From NCBI GenBank assembly GCA_900554225.1, contig USGH01000102.1:1-8223 (forward strand): a stretch of DNA of 8,223 bases, given 5' to 3'. The DNA comes from an uncultured Eubacteriales bacterium (GTDB lineage Bacteria > Bacillota > Clostridia > Oscillospirales > CAG-272). The notes under the pieces are model-generated. The model had not been told where the DNA came from. It searched no databases and was given only the letters and a program-made list of their open reading frames with translations. This document shows, in pieces, positions 1 through 5,516 of this stretch; position 1 is the stretch's first letter; the number at the start of each line of letters is the position of its first letter. The position numbers and the translations under genes are program-made.

Positions 1-1
1 G

Positions 2-472
2 GCTCTCGTGTTTTTGTTGCTCGTGTTGTCTCTTTGGTTTGAGGTAGGTTTTTTGGGGTATTACGGCGCGTATGTTTCTTCGGAGATCTTTGCGGAATAT
101 GCGAACAAGGGCAGTATCACCACAAAAATGATGCTCCTCGGCGTGATCGAGGCACTGCTTGCGGAAGATAAGACCATCGTCACCGATCTGCCGGCACAGG
201 GCATCGTTACCCTGATGGATCAAACTGCCGAGCATCGCCTTGTCAACCATCTCCTGTACGCGTCCCCGGTCAAGAGAGGCGACGGCATCGAGATCATCGA
301 GGACATCCTTCCGGTATACGATGTACACGTGACGCTGCGCACCGATCGTACCCCGAAGCGCGTTTATCTGGCACCGAGCGGCGAGGACATCCCGTATTCA
401 TACGAAAACGGTGCGATCCGGTACACTGTGGCAAAGCTCTTTATCCACCAGATGGTCGTCATCGACTATTGA
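2..472 (+). CDS. C-terminal part of a glycoside-hydrolase-like protein (beta-galactosidase trimerization-type), 5' partial
   Basis: The frame is open from the left edge, so the start lies outside the window. From about position 59 the protein reads like the last ~135 residues of the large Firmicutes proteins with a (beta/alpha)8 hydrolase-like domain, a trimerization domain and a small C-terminal beta domain. Recognisable stretches are SSEIFAEYANKGS, a TDLPAQGIVTLMDQ segment, VNHLLYASPVKRG, IEIIEDILPVYDVHVTLR and the closing HQMVVIDY. The catalytic domain is missing, so the substrate cannot be told. Such proteins are usually annotated as putative beta-galactosidase/trimerization-domain or hypothetical glycosidases. 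The first ~17 residues encoded here are very hydrophobic and do not fit the family, probably because the first ~58 bases are not genuine. The gene lies 98 bases upstream of a sugar isomerase on the same strand, which suggests one carbohydrate operon. The family assignment is from memory of family patterns and is moderate in certainty. Confidence 0.6.
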   Translation, partial: ALVFLLLVLSLWFEVGFLGYYGAYVSSEIFAEYANKGSITTKMMLLGVIEALLAEDKTIVTDLPAQGIVTLMDQTAEHRLVNHLLYASPVKRGDGIEIIEDILPVYDVHVTLRTDRTPKRVYLAPSGEDIPYSYENGAIRYTVAKLFIHQMVVIDY

Positions 473-487
473 TCGGCGCACAAGGCG

Positions 488-524
488 TTTTCCCGCAGGG
501 GAGAGAAACATTGGCGCGGGAAAA
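488..524 (+). other. Intercistronic hairpin between the glycosidase-like gene and the isomerase gene
   Basis: A perfect 9-bp inverted repeat (TTTTCCCGC at 488-496, GCGGGAAAA at 516-524) encloses a 19-base loop. No T-run follows on either strand, so it is not a standard intrinsic terminator. It could be an mRNA processing or stabilising structure within an operon; this role is inferred from position only. Confidence 0.4.
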
Positions 525-570
525 ACAGGATGGACGCATATCCATTCCATTTCAGCGGAGGAAGAAGCGG

Positions 571-1242
571 ATGAAACGCTCGGAAATCAATACCTATCTT
601 GCCGAAGCATTGGCAGCTTTTCAGAAAGCCGGCTTCACACTGCCGCCGTTTGGCTATCTGCCGTATGCGAAATGGAGCACACGCGGTCATGAATACGACG
701 AGATCCGTCGGTGTATGCTTGGCTGGGACATCACGGATTTTGGCTCCGGCGATTTTCTCCGCATCGGCTTGACCCTATTCACCCTGCGCAACGGCGATCC
801 GACCGATCCGGCGGGGAAAACCTATGCGGAAAAGCTCATGTATGTGCGGCCGGGACAGGTCACGCCGATGCACTACCACACCCGGAAAATGGAGGACATC
901 ATCGTCCGTGCCGGAGCCAATCTGATCGTGGAGCTGTGGCTGCCGGACGAAAACGGCGGTCTGTCCGACAGAGACGTCACCGTAAGCATGGACGGTGTGC
1001 GGCAGACATTCCCGGCAGGTACCAGAATCGCGATCGCACCGGGGCAGTCGATCACCATGGCGCGCGGTCTGTACCATTCCTTCTTTGCAGATGGCGGTCC
1101 CTGTGTGGTCGGTGAGGTTTCGATGGTCAACGACGACAACACGGACAATCATTTTCTGGAGGCCTGCGGCAGATTCCCGCCGATCGAAGAGGACGCGGAG
1201 CCGGAGTTTTGTCTGTGCTTTGCGTATCCCCCGGCAAAATAA
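571..1242 (+). CDS. D-lyxose ketol-isomerase (D-lyxose/D-mannose isomerase, cupin family)
   Basis: This gene encodes a 223-residue cytoplasmic enzyme expected to interconvert D-lyxose and D-xylulose, and in several homologues D-mannose and D-fructose (EC 5.3.1.15). The length matches the ~225-residue family. Family landmarks are all present: MKRSEIN at the start, GWDITDFG (51-58), LFTLRNG (69-75), YAEKLM, PGQVTPMHYH (94-103), KMEDII (106-111), GLYHSFF (166-172) and GEVSMVNDDNTDN (181-193). The metal ligands expected from the characterised enzymes are visible as H101, H103, E108 and H169 in a single cupin barrel. The ATG at 571 is chosen because GGAGG at 557-561 sits nine bases upstream. The frame is also open farther upstream, from an ATG at 469, but those extra 34 residues are not family-like. 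The upstream glycosidase-like gene suggests use of sugars released from plant or host glycans. A hairpin terminator follows directly. Confidence 0.94.
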   Translation: MKRSEINTYLAEALAAFQKAGFTLPPFGYLPYAKWSTRGHEYDEIRRCMLGWDITDFGSGDFLRIGLTLFTLRNGDPTDPAGKTYAEKLMYVRPGQVTPMHYHTRKMEDIIVRAGANLIVELWLPDENGGLSDRDVTVSMDGVRQTFPAGTRIAIAPGQSITMARGLYHSFFADGGPCVVGEVSMVNDDNTDNHFLEACGRFPPIEEDAEPEFCLCFAYPPAK

Positions 1243-1254
1243 GCGAACCAAATA

Positions 1255-1308
1255 CAAGAACACCCGAGAGGACACGAAAAATGTCACTCCCGGGCGTTCT
1301 TGTTTTCT
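1255..1308 (+). terminator. Rho-independent terminator after the lyxose isomerase gene, possibly bidirectional
   Basis: A 16-base arm at 1255-1270 (CAAGAACACCCGAGAG) pairs with 1287-1302 (CTCCCGGGCGTTCTTG) with two mismatches. An inner GACA/TGTC stem (1271-1274 with 1282-1285) extends it, leaving a short A-rich loop. TTTT and a further T-rich stretch follow on the plus strand. The element lies between convergent genes (isomerase stop 1242, sigma gene stop 1378) and may also stop the minus-strand transcript, although the T-run on that side is weaker. Confidence 0.8.
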
Positions 1309-1377
1309 TGAGGATATGATAAATCCATTGCGTTTTGCGCCGATACACCATCCCGATCCTTTGGAATCATAGAGCAA

Positions 1378-3045
1378 TCAGTACAGTACGGCAAATGTGG
1401 TTGGCAGAAGCGCGGTGGATTTCCGTATATCGGGCAGGAATCCGGACGCATACAATGCCGCGTGAGTGGACGCATCGGATTGATGGAGAGCCCATAGAAA
1501 GCCGTATGAGCCGGTTTTTAGAGAATTTTTACACCGGATCGGCACGTGCTCTAAAAGAATATCCGTAGCTTTCCCGGCAAGCACGGCTCCGGTATCCGAG
1601 AGCTTTGCTATATCCTCCTCGAAAACGGCGGAAAGTGCGTCGTACTCTACACGCGTGCATAGGGGCATAGTGGGACGCAGAATACCGGAATCGGCATGGA
1701 AATACCCGCGCTCCACCATCTTTCCGGCGAGAAAACGGTCATTCTCTCCCAGTGCAGAGACCGGAGTGCCGGACAACAGCGAGAAAAACACGTGCGCGGC
1801 TCCCTTGCGCTTGAAAAAGTACGTGTGCCACATCTCTCCGAACAGTGGCAGATCGAGGAATACGATCCGTCCGCGCGCGCCGTGATGATTGTTGTCCCCG
1901 TCGTCCACAGATGCGTACGCCACGGCAAACGGATCCGATTTCGTGTCAGGATCCATTTCGCATCCCCAGACGAAGGCGCGTGTACCGTATGTGTTTTCTG
2001 GGATTTCGCGAACGATTCGGGATTGCAGCCGATCTAAAATCGATAACCGCAGGAGAATCGCACTCATCTGCCAGCGAAACGTGGATTCATCCATATTCCG
2101 AAAGGCTGGATTCACGTTGAAAACCGTTTCCCGGAGCAGATTCGCTTTTGCTTCTACCGCGTTCTGCACGATGGCAGCGATCGCTTTTTCCTGCTCTACA
2201 GTTGCTGCCGCCGTTTCCTTTTGATAGAGCTTTGTGAACAGCACAATGTTCGTACAGTATCGTCTGCCTTCCCGGACGAGCAGCCCATCCTCCGTGAGTA
2301 CGGCAAGCTCATCCTCCAGATACGGCACCGCGACACCGATGGCAAGACTCACCTCCTCTGCCGTCAATGCGTCGTTGTAGCAGGCATAGAGGATGTTTTG
2401 GAGCATAAGCGTCCGTCTGCCGCGCAGCTGTGTATACGGATCCGTCCCCTCCCCAAAGAAGCCGATGGACAATTCCACCGGGCGATAGCATAACTCCCCA
2501 TAAGTGCGTTCCATAGTCAATCCCTCCCGTAAAAGTATTCGTGAGCGGAACAGAAGATACTTCACCATGCTCTCGGATATCCCCATCCGCCTGCCGATCT
2601 CCGCGCATGGCAGCCGATCGAGGTAGTAGTGGACGACTGCCTGTCGATGCTGTTTGTTCAGAAGAGCCAGCTCTCTGCGCAGACGGAAAATATCGGCGTC
2701 CGGCTCCTCCATGTATCGATCGGGGGCAGCATCCGGGTCAGCCAGTGCCTCCACGAGCGTATCTGACAGAGTATCGAACCGCACACGCTGCTTTTTTCGA
2801 TAAAAACACTTCACGACATTTCCTGCGATTGACCAGAAAAAGCCGTAAAATGCCGCGTCCTCGCGCAGGTGGGGGAGCGATTCGTACAGTGCCAGCCAGA
2901 TCTCCCCGCACAGATCCTCCGCGTCCGCTTCATTGTCCGTTCTGGCGGTACAGTACAGGAATAGGGTGTGTGCGAGAGAGGCGATTTCCGCGTCCGACAG
3001 TGGGGTGTGTGGCGCTGGTTCAGGTGTCGAGGGCATTTTGTTCAT
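1378..3045 (-). CDS. ECF-like sigma-70 family factor with a winged-helix and a long C-terminal extension
   Basis: The gene encodes 555 residues, about three times the length of an ordinary ECF sigma factor. Residues ~20-88 look like sigma region 2: the DAEDLCGEIWLALYESLPHL segment, then YGFFWSIAGNVVKCFYRKKQR, which should contact core polymerase and the -10 element. Residues ~119-177 look like region 4, with a helix-turn-helix around CAEIGRRMGISESMVKYLLFRSR. Residues ~205-275 resemble a winged-helix (QNILYACYNDALTAEEVSLAIGVAVPYLEDELAVLTEDGLL), followed by a helical stretch (276-345) and an alpha/beta part of unknown function (350-555). No membrane segment is seen, so it is probably cytoplasmic; the tail may sense a signal or regulate the sigma part (inference). 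The ATG at 3045 has GGAG at 3051-3054 in the minus-strand sense, spaced five bases. It lies 113 bases downstream of the GH20-like gene and could be co-transcribed with it. No anti-sigma gene is adjacent. Confidence 0.83.
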   Translation of the reverse strand: MNKMPSTPEPAPHTPLSDAEIASLAHTLFLYCTARTDNEADAEDLCGEIWLALYESLPHLREDAAFYGFFWSIAGNVVKCFYRKKQRVRFDTLSDTLVEALADPDAAPDRYMEEPDADIFRLRRELALLNKQHRQAVVHYYLDRLPCAEIGRRMGISESMVKYLLFRSRILLREGLTMERTYGELCYRPVELSIGFFGEGTDPYTQLRGRRTLMLQNILYACYNDALTAEEVSLAIGVAVPYLEDELAVLTEDGLLVREGRRYCTNIVLFTKLYQKETAAATVEQEKAIAAIVQNAVEAKANLLRETVFNVNPAFRNMDESTFRWQMSAILLRLSILDRLQSRIVREIPENTYGTRAFVWGCEMDPDTKSDPFAVAYASVDDGDNNHHGARGRIVFLDLPLFGEMWHTYFFKRKGAAHVFFSLLSGTPVSALGENDRFLAGKMVERGYFHADSGILRPTMPLCTRVEYDALSAVFEEDIAKLSDTGAVLAGKATDILLEHVPIRCKNSLKTGSYGFLWALHQSDASTHAALYASGFLPDIRKSTALLPTTFAVLY

Positions 3046-3070
3046 GGTGTCTCCGTTCCTATATAGGATA

Positions 3071-3105
3071 ACGGTATGGTGCGGGATCTCACCGCACGGT
3101 ACCGT
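3071..3105 (-). other. Imperfect inverted repeat between the GH20-like gene and the sigma factor gene
   Basis: Arms at 3071-3085 and 3091-3105 (ACGGTA, two unpaired bases, then GTGCGG on the matching side) pair over 12 of 15 positions around a five-base loop. It follows the GH20-like stop codon by about 54 bases and precedes the sigma gene start by 26. No clear T-run follows on the minus strand. It may be a weak terminator for the glycosidase gene or an operator/attenuator for the sigma gene. The sequence does not decide between these. Confidence 0.4.
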
Positions 3106-3158
3106 TTCGCTCTACTGGTGTCCAAAAGCGCTCCGCGGTTAGGATTTTTCGAGAATTT

Positions 3159-4622
3159 TTATCCCTCCACCTCAAATGCGTTCCATCCGGCACGGCGATA
3201 GTCTCCCTCGGCATCGTACAGACGGCGGAGAAGGCATGCGCGCTCTGTGATCTGGTCGGATATGGGCTTGTTCTGCCAGAGATATTCTGCGGCGAAAAAG
3301 AGCTTTTGAAGATACGCGGGCAGATGGTGCCAGGTCGTGAGCAGAACACCCACCCCCTCCGTATCGCGGGCATTGGCGGCAAGGGAGCGGATGTTGCGCA
3401 GATCGTCCCACGGCGATAGCAGCACGTCAAAGCCAAGAGAGCGCAGATACGGCATGGTCGGATTTTTGCCGGAGAAGTAGCCGTATTGCCAATCCGCGAG
3501 CAGTATTCGTCGGTCGAGCAAGGGCAGAGCGGAAGCCGTATCCCGATGCGCGCCGTTTGCCACAAGATAGTCGCCCGTGCCGATCTCGTTCTTGAAATCG
3601 TCGTGGCGGAGAAACATATCGTGCCAGAGAATCGGACGCCGTCCGGATGCCGCAAGTTCCTCTGTCAATCGATTCGCGTATTCCGCCAGCAGCTCATGCG
3701 GTACACGGCGGCGGCAGGTCGGACAGGTCGCGAACGAATACGCCTCGTCGAACCCGAGATGGAAATACGAGCCATCGCCGCATAGCTCCGCCATCTCCGC
3801 GCGCATTTCGGATAGGAGCCGGTATGTATCCGGATTCGAGGAGCACCACGTCCAGCCGTCCGGTTCATAGATGAGCGACTGGCGTAAATCGGCGTCCAGT
3901 ACCACGGGCCGCCAATAGCAGGATGGGGCGGTGGCGGCGTGACCGAAGTGGTTGATCATGGGAATGACCTCCATGTCGTAGCCGTGTGCCAATCGGACAA
4001 GCGCTTCCGCGTCCCCACGTGACCATTTGCCGCCATGCCAGTGGAGGGAGGACAGAGCGCGATAGGGATACGTTCCCCAGAATTCCAGCACCACATGGGT
4101 CAGATGGAGAAATCCCGCGAGGTGAATCGCTTTCTCGAGGGTGTGCCGCTCGCTCTCCGGGAACACGCACAGATGGATCGCGCGGAACGCCACCTGGGGA
4201 CCATCCTCCACCACCATCGCCGGGATCACAAACGACTCTGCGCCCTCGGTGAGACAGCGCGGTTCGATGCACTGCAGGAGAAGCATAAATCCGTCAAGCA
4301 ACGCCTTTTCCGAGCCGCCGCGCAGGGTGACGCCCGTCGGGACGACATCGATCCGATACGTGTCTCCGGTTGGGGAGTCCGCGGGGGGATCGGTTTTCGC
4401 CGCTGTGTCCCCGATCTGTGCCGAGAATCCGATGCCGATTTCGTGGACAAAGGTCAGCGTGGAACAGCCGCAGGTGAAACGGTGCCACAGATCGGTCAAA
4501 CGCGCAAGAACGATCGCGGATGGGGTGAAGGAGAGCCGCATGATCACGCGCGCGCCGAAGGAATAGCTGCCATCGTTTTCCATGTAGGATCGCGGTGTCG
4601 GGTAGAACTGTGTCAGATACAT
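3159..4622 (-). CDS. Family 20-like glycoside hydrolase (beta-N-acetylhexosaminidase-like)
   Basis: The 487-residue product has a GH20-type layout: an N-terminal alpha/beta domain (~1-135), then a (beta/alpha)8 barrel from ~144. Barrel landmarks are AFRAIHLCVFPE (145-156), VVLEFWGTYPY (177-187), the EVIPMINHFGHAA strand (218-230) and FHLGFDEA (287-294). D292-E293 in the last of these is the expected GH20 Asp-Glu catalytic pair for removing terminal N-acetylhexosamine or related sugars. RPILWHDMF (329-337) and LLADWQYGYFSG (374-385) match later barrel strands. No signal peptide is seen, so the enzyme probably acts in the cytoplasm on imported oligosaccharides. A CPTC pair (C300, C303) right after the catalytic strand might bind metal. 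The start at 4622 is chosen because GGAGG lies eight bases upstream; the ATG at 4628 would be only two bases from it. Substrate specificity is not determined by the sequence. Confidence 0.82.
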   Translation of the reverse strand: MYLTQFYPTPRSYMENDGSYSFGARVIMRLSFTPSAIVLARLTDLWHRFTCGCSTLTFVHEIGIGFSAQIGDTAAKTDPPADSPTGDTYRIDVVPTGVTLRGGSEKALLDGFMLLLQCIEPRCLTEGAESFVIPAMVVEDGPQVAFRAIHLCVFPESERHTLEKAIHLAGFLHLTHVVLEFWGTYPYRALSSLHWHGGKWSRGDAEALVRLAHGYDMEVIPMINHFGHAATAPSCYWRPVVLDADLRQSLIYEPDGWTWCSSNPDTYRLLSEMRAEMAELCGDGSYFHLGFDEAYSFATCPTCRRRVPHELLAEYANRLTEELAASGRRPILWHDMFLRHDDFKNEIGTGDYLVANGAHRDTASALPLLDRRILLADWQYGYFSGKNPTMPYLRSLGFDVLLSPWDDLRNIRSLAANARDTEGVGVLLTTWHHLPAYLQKLFFAAEYLWQNKPISDQITERACLLRRLYDAEGDYRRAGWNAFEVEG

Positions 4623-4630
4623 ATCCATTG

Positions 4631-4635
4631 CCTCC
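4631..4635 (-). promoter_or_regulatory. Ribosome binding site that fixes the GH20-like start
   Basis: The minus strand reads GGAGG, two bases before ATG 4628 and eight bases before ATG 4622. Normal spacing favours 4622. The reading frame stays open upstream to an ATG at 4820, but that stretch spans the promoter and a terminator-like element, so it is not coding. Confidence 0.75.
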
Positions 4636-4655
4636 GATTTGGTGTTTTTGCTTTG

Positions 4656-4684
4656 AGTATACACTATTTTTCCGTAAGGGTCAA
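4656..4684 (-). promoter_or_regulatory. Sigma-A-type promoter for the GH20-like gene
   Basis: On the minus strand TTGACC (4684-4679) and TATACT (4661-4656) are separated by exactly 17 bases, close to the housekeeping consensus. Transcription would begin near 4649, giving a ~27-base leader before the start at 4622. The region is locally AT-rich. Confidence 0.78.
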
Positions 4685-4736
4685 GGTATAGCGGTATATT
4701 TTTATAAAAAACGCACAAAATGGAAAGACAGATCCC

Positions 4737-4777
4737 AAAAAAGAGCGGCTTCTGTTTGGACGGTTCCGAGCGCCGCT
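4737..4777 (-). terminator. Terminator-like hairpin with T-run in the divergent intergenic region
   Basis: On the minus strand AGCGGC (4777-4772) pairs with GCCGCT (4749-4744) around a 22-base loop and is followed by a six-T run (4742-4737). No protein-coding gene reads into it. It may shield the GH20-like promoter from upstream transcription, or end a short untranslated RNA. The stem is short and the loop long, so confidence is limited. Confidence 0.45.
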
Positions 4778-4784
4778 TACAGAA

Positions 4785-4799
4785 CTGGAAGCTTTCCAG
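4785..4799. repeat. Short palindrome in the divergent intergenic region
   Basis: CTGGAA at 4785-4790 and TTCCAG at 4794-4799 form a perfect 6-bp inverted repeat with a three-base loop. It sits eight bases from the terminator-like hairpin, so both could fold in one minus-strand transcript. A protein-binding site is equally possible. Confidence 0.4.
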
Positions 4800-4890
4800 A
4801 AAATCGTTTGATTTGTACAAGAGAGTTCCTTTTGTGCGCCTCTATATAGGATTTCCCCTGCGTTCCCATAAACTTTGGACAGAGTGCTTC

Positions 4891-4919
4891 TTGCATTTTT
4901 TATCGGTCTGTGGTAAAAT
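4891..4919 (+). promoter_or_regulatory. Promoter of the marR-ABC exporter operon
   Basis: TTGCAT (4891-4896) and TAAAAT (4914-4919) are separated by 17 bases, a good sigma-A-type match. The expected start point, near 4926, falls inside the first operator-like palindrome. That arrangement fits repression by steric blocking of polymerase. Confidence 0.75.
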
Positions 4920-4953
4920 GTAGCACGCTACATAAGAATGTAGTGTGCTACAT
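4918..4953 (+). promoter_or_regulatory. Tandem palindromic operators, probably for the MarR protein
   Basis: Two near-identical 16-base palindromes are present: ATGTAGCACGCTACAT at 4918-4933 and ATGTAGTGTGCTACAT at 4938-4953. They share ATGTAG and GCTACAT and are centred 20 bases apart, about two helical turns. The first overlaps the -10 box and transcription start; the second lies 38 bases before the marR start. The size and symmetry match sites bound by MarR dimers, and the position implies autorepression of the operon. Binding by the adjacent MarR is inferred from location. Confidence 0.8.
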
Positions 4954-4991
4954 AGAATAAATGAATCTACAGGACAGGGGGAATATACAGA

Positions 4992-5492
4992 GTGGAGCCA
5001 ACACCGGAAAAGGATGTCGGTTGGAAGATCAAACGGCTGCACAGCGCGTATGCACAATTCCGCGAGAGGGATATCCAAATACTGGATCTCACCTCTACAC
5101 AGGCATATTTACTGGGGTATTTAAGTCGTCACAGCGACGCGCCGGTATATGCGGGGGATATTGGCAGAGATACCGGTCTGCGCCATCCGACAGTATCGGG
5201 GCTGTTGTCCCGTATGGAGCAAAAGGGTTTTATCCGGTACGAAGCGGATACGGATCACCGTCGGAAACGGATCGTGTTGACCGAACGCGCCCTTGCCGTC
5301 CATGAACAGATCCTCGAACGGATTCACGCCACAAACGCGCTTGCTACCGCCAATCTGACCGAGGACGAGGTCGCCACGCTGCATCGTCTGCTCGATCAGG
5401 TGTATGCCAATCTGACCGCGGCGTCGACTGAAAATGGGAAAGGACCATGCCTGTGTATGGACGAATCGTTTGAAAAAAATGGAAATTTGTAA
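4992..5492 (+). CDS. MarR-family transcriptional regulator
   Basis: The 166-residue protein has the MarR architecture. N-terminal helices carry the dimer interface. A winged helix-turn-helix spans ~52-98 (VYAGDIGRDTGLRHPTVSGL, then the helix LLSRMEQKGFI). The wing includes DTDHRRKRIVLTERA (86-100), which corresponds to the conserved D-R-R-K-.-.-LT pattern. A long C-terminal helix closes the dimer. MarR proteins repress efflux genes and release DNA when a ligand or oxidant is bound. C153 and C155 near the C terminus might matter for redox sensing, but this is a guess. The start is GTG at 4992 with a G-rich site (AGGGGG, 4975-4980) eleven bases upstream; no in-frame ATG exists nearby. It is followed after 18 bases by the two ABC exporter genes, its likely targets. 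Confidence 0.92.
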   Translation: MEPTPEKDVGWKIKRLHSAYAQFRERDIQILDLTSTQAYLLGYLSRHSDAPVYAGDIGRDTGLRHPTVSGLLSRMEQKGFIRYEADTDHRRKRIVLTERALAVHEQILERIHATNALATANLTEDEVATLHRLLDQVYANLTAASTENGKGPCLCMDESFEKNGNL

Positions 5493-5502
5493 AATTCAAG
5501 GT

Positions 5503-5510
5503 AGGAAGGA
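5503..5510 (+). promoter_or_regulatory. Ribosome binding site of the first ABC gene
   Basis: AGGAAGGA ends directly before ATG 5511 and six bases before the in-frame ATG 5517. The spacing favours 5517 as the start. The two choices differ by only two residues. Confidence 0.6.
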
Positions 5511-5516
5511 ATGCTT

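Noticed and set aside
469..570. Upstream extension of the isomerase frame by 34 residues
   Set aside because: The family begins at MKRSEIN, which has its own GGAGG site. The extra residues cover the intercistronic hairpin.
775..1377. Long open frames opposite the isomerase gene, and similar antisense frames at 3486-4691 and 7339-7995
   Set aside because: They lie opposite well-identified genes, have Arg/His/Pro-rich shadow compositions and match no family I recognise.
1515..3163. Similar AT-rich words (GAGAATTTTTA) at ~1521 and ~3151
   Set aside because: One copy lies inside the sigma coding region and the other at the glycosidase stop. They are too short and AT-rich to count as a repeat.
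4623..4820. Upstream extension of the GH20-like frame by 66 residues to an ATG at 4820
   Set aside because: The stretch crosses a clear promoter and a terminator-like hairpin, is lysine/phenylalanine-rich unlike the enzyme, and a GGAGG site precedes the start at 4622.
3059..4852. The 11-base word CTATATAGGAT found at 3059-3069 and 4842-4852, both upstream of minus-strand features
   Set aside because: Several shared 11-base words are expected by chance in a window of this size, and neither copy has a good -35 box at promoter spacing.
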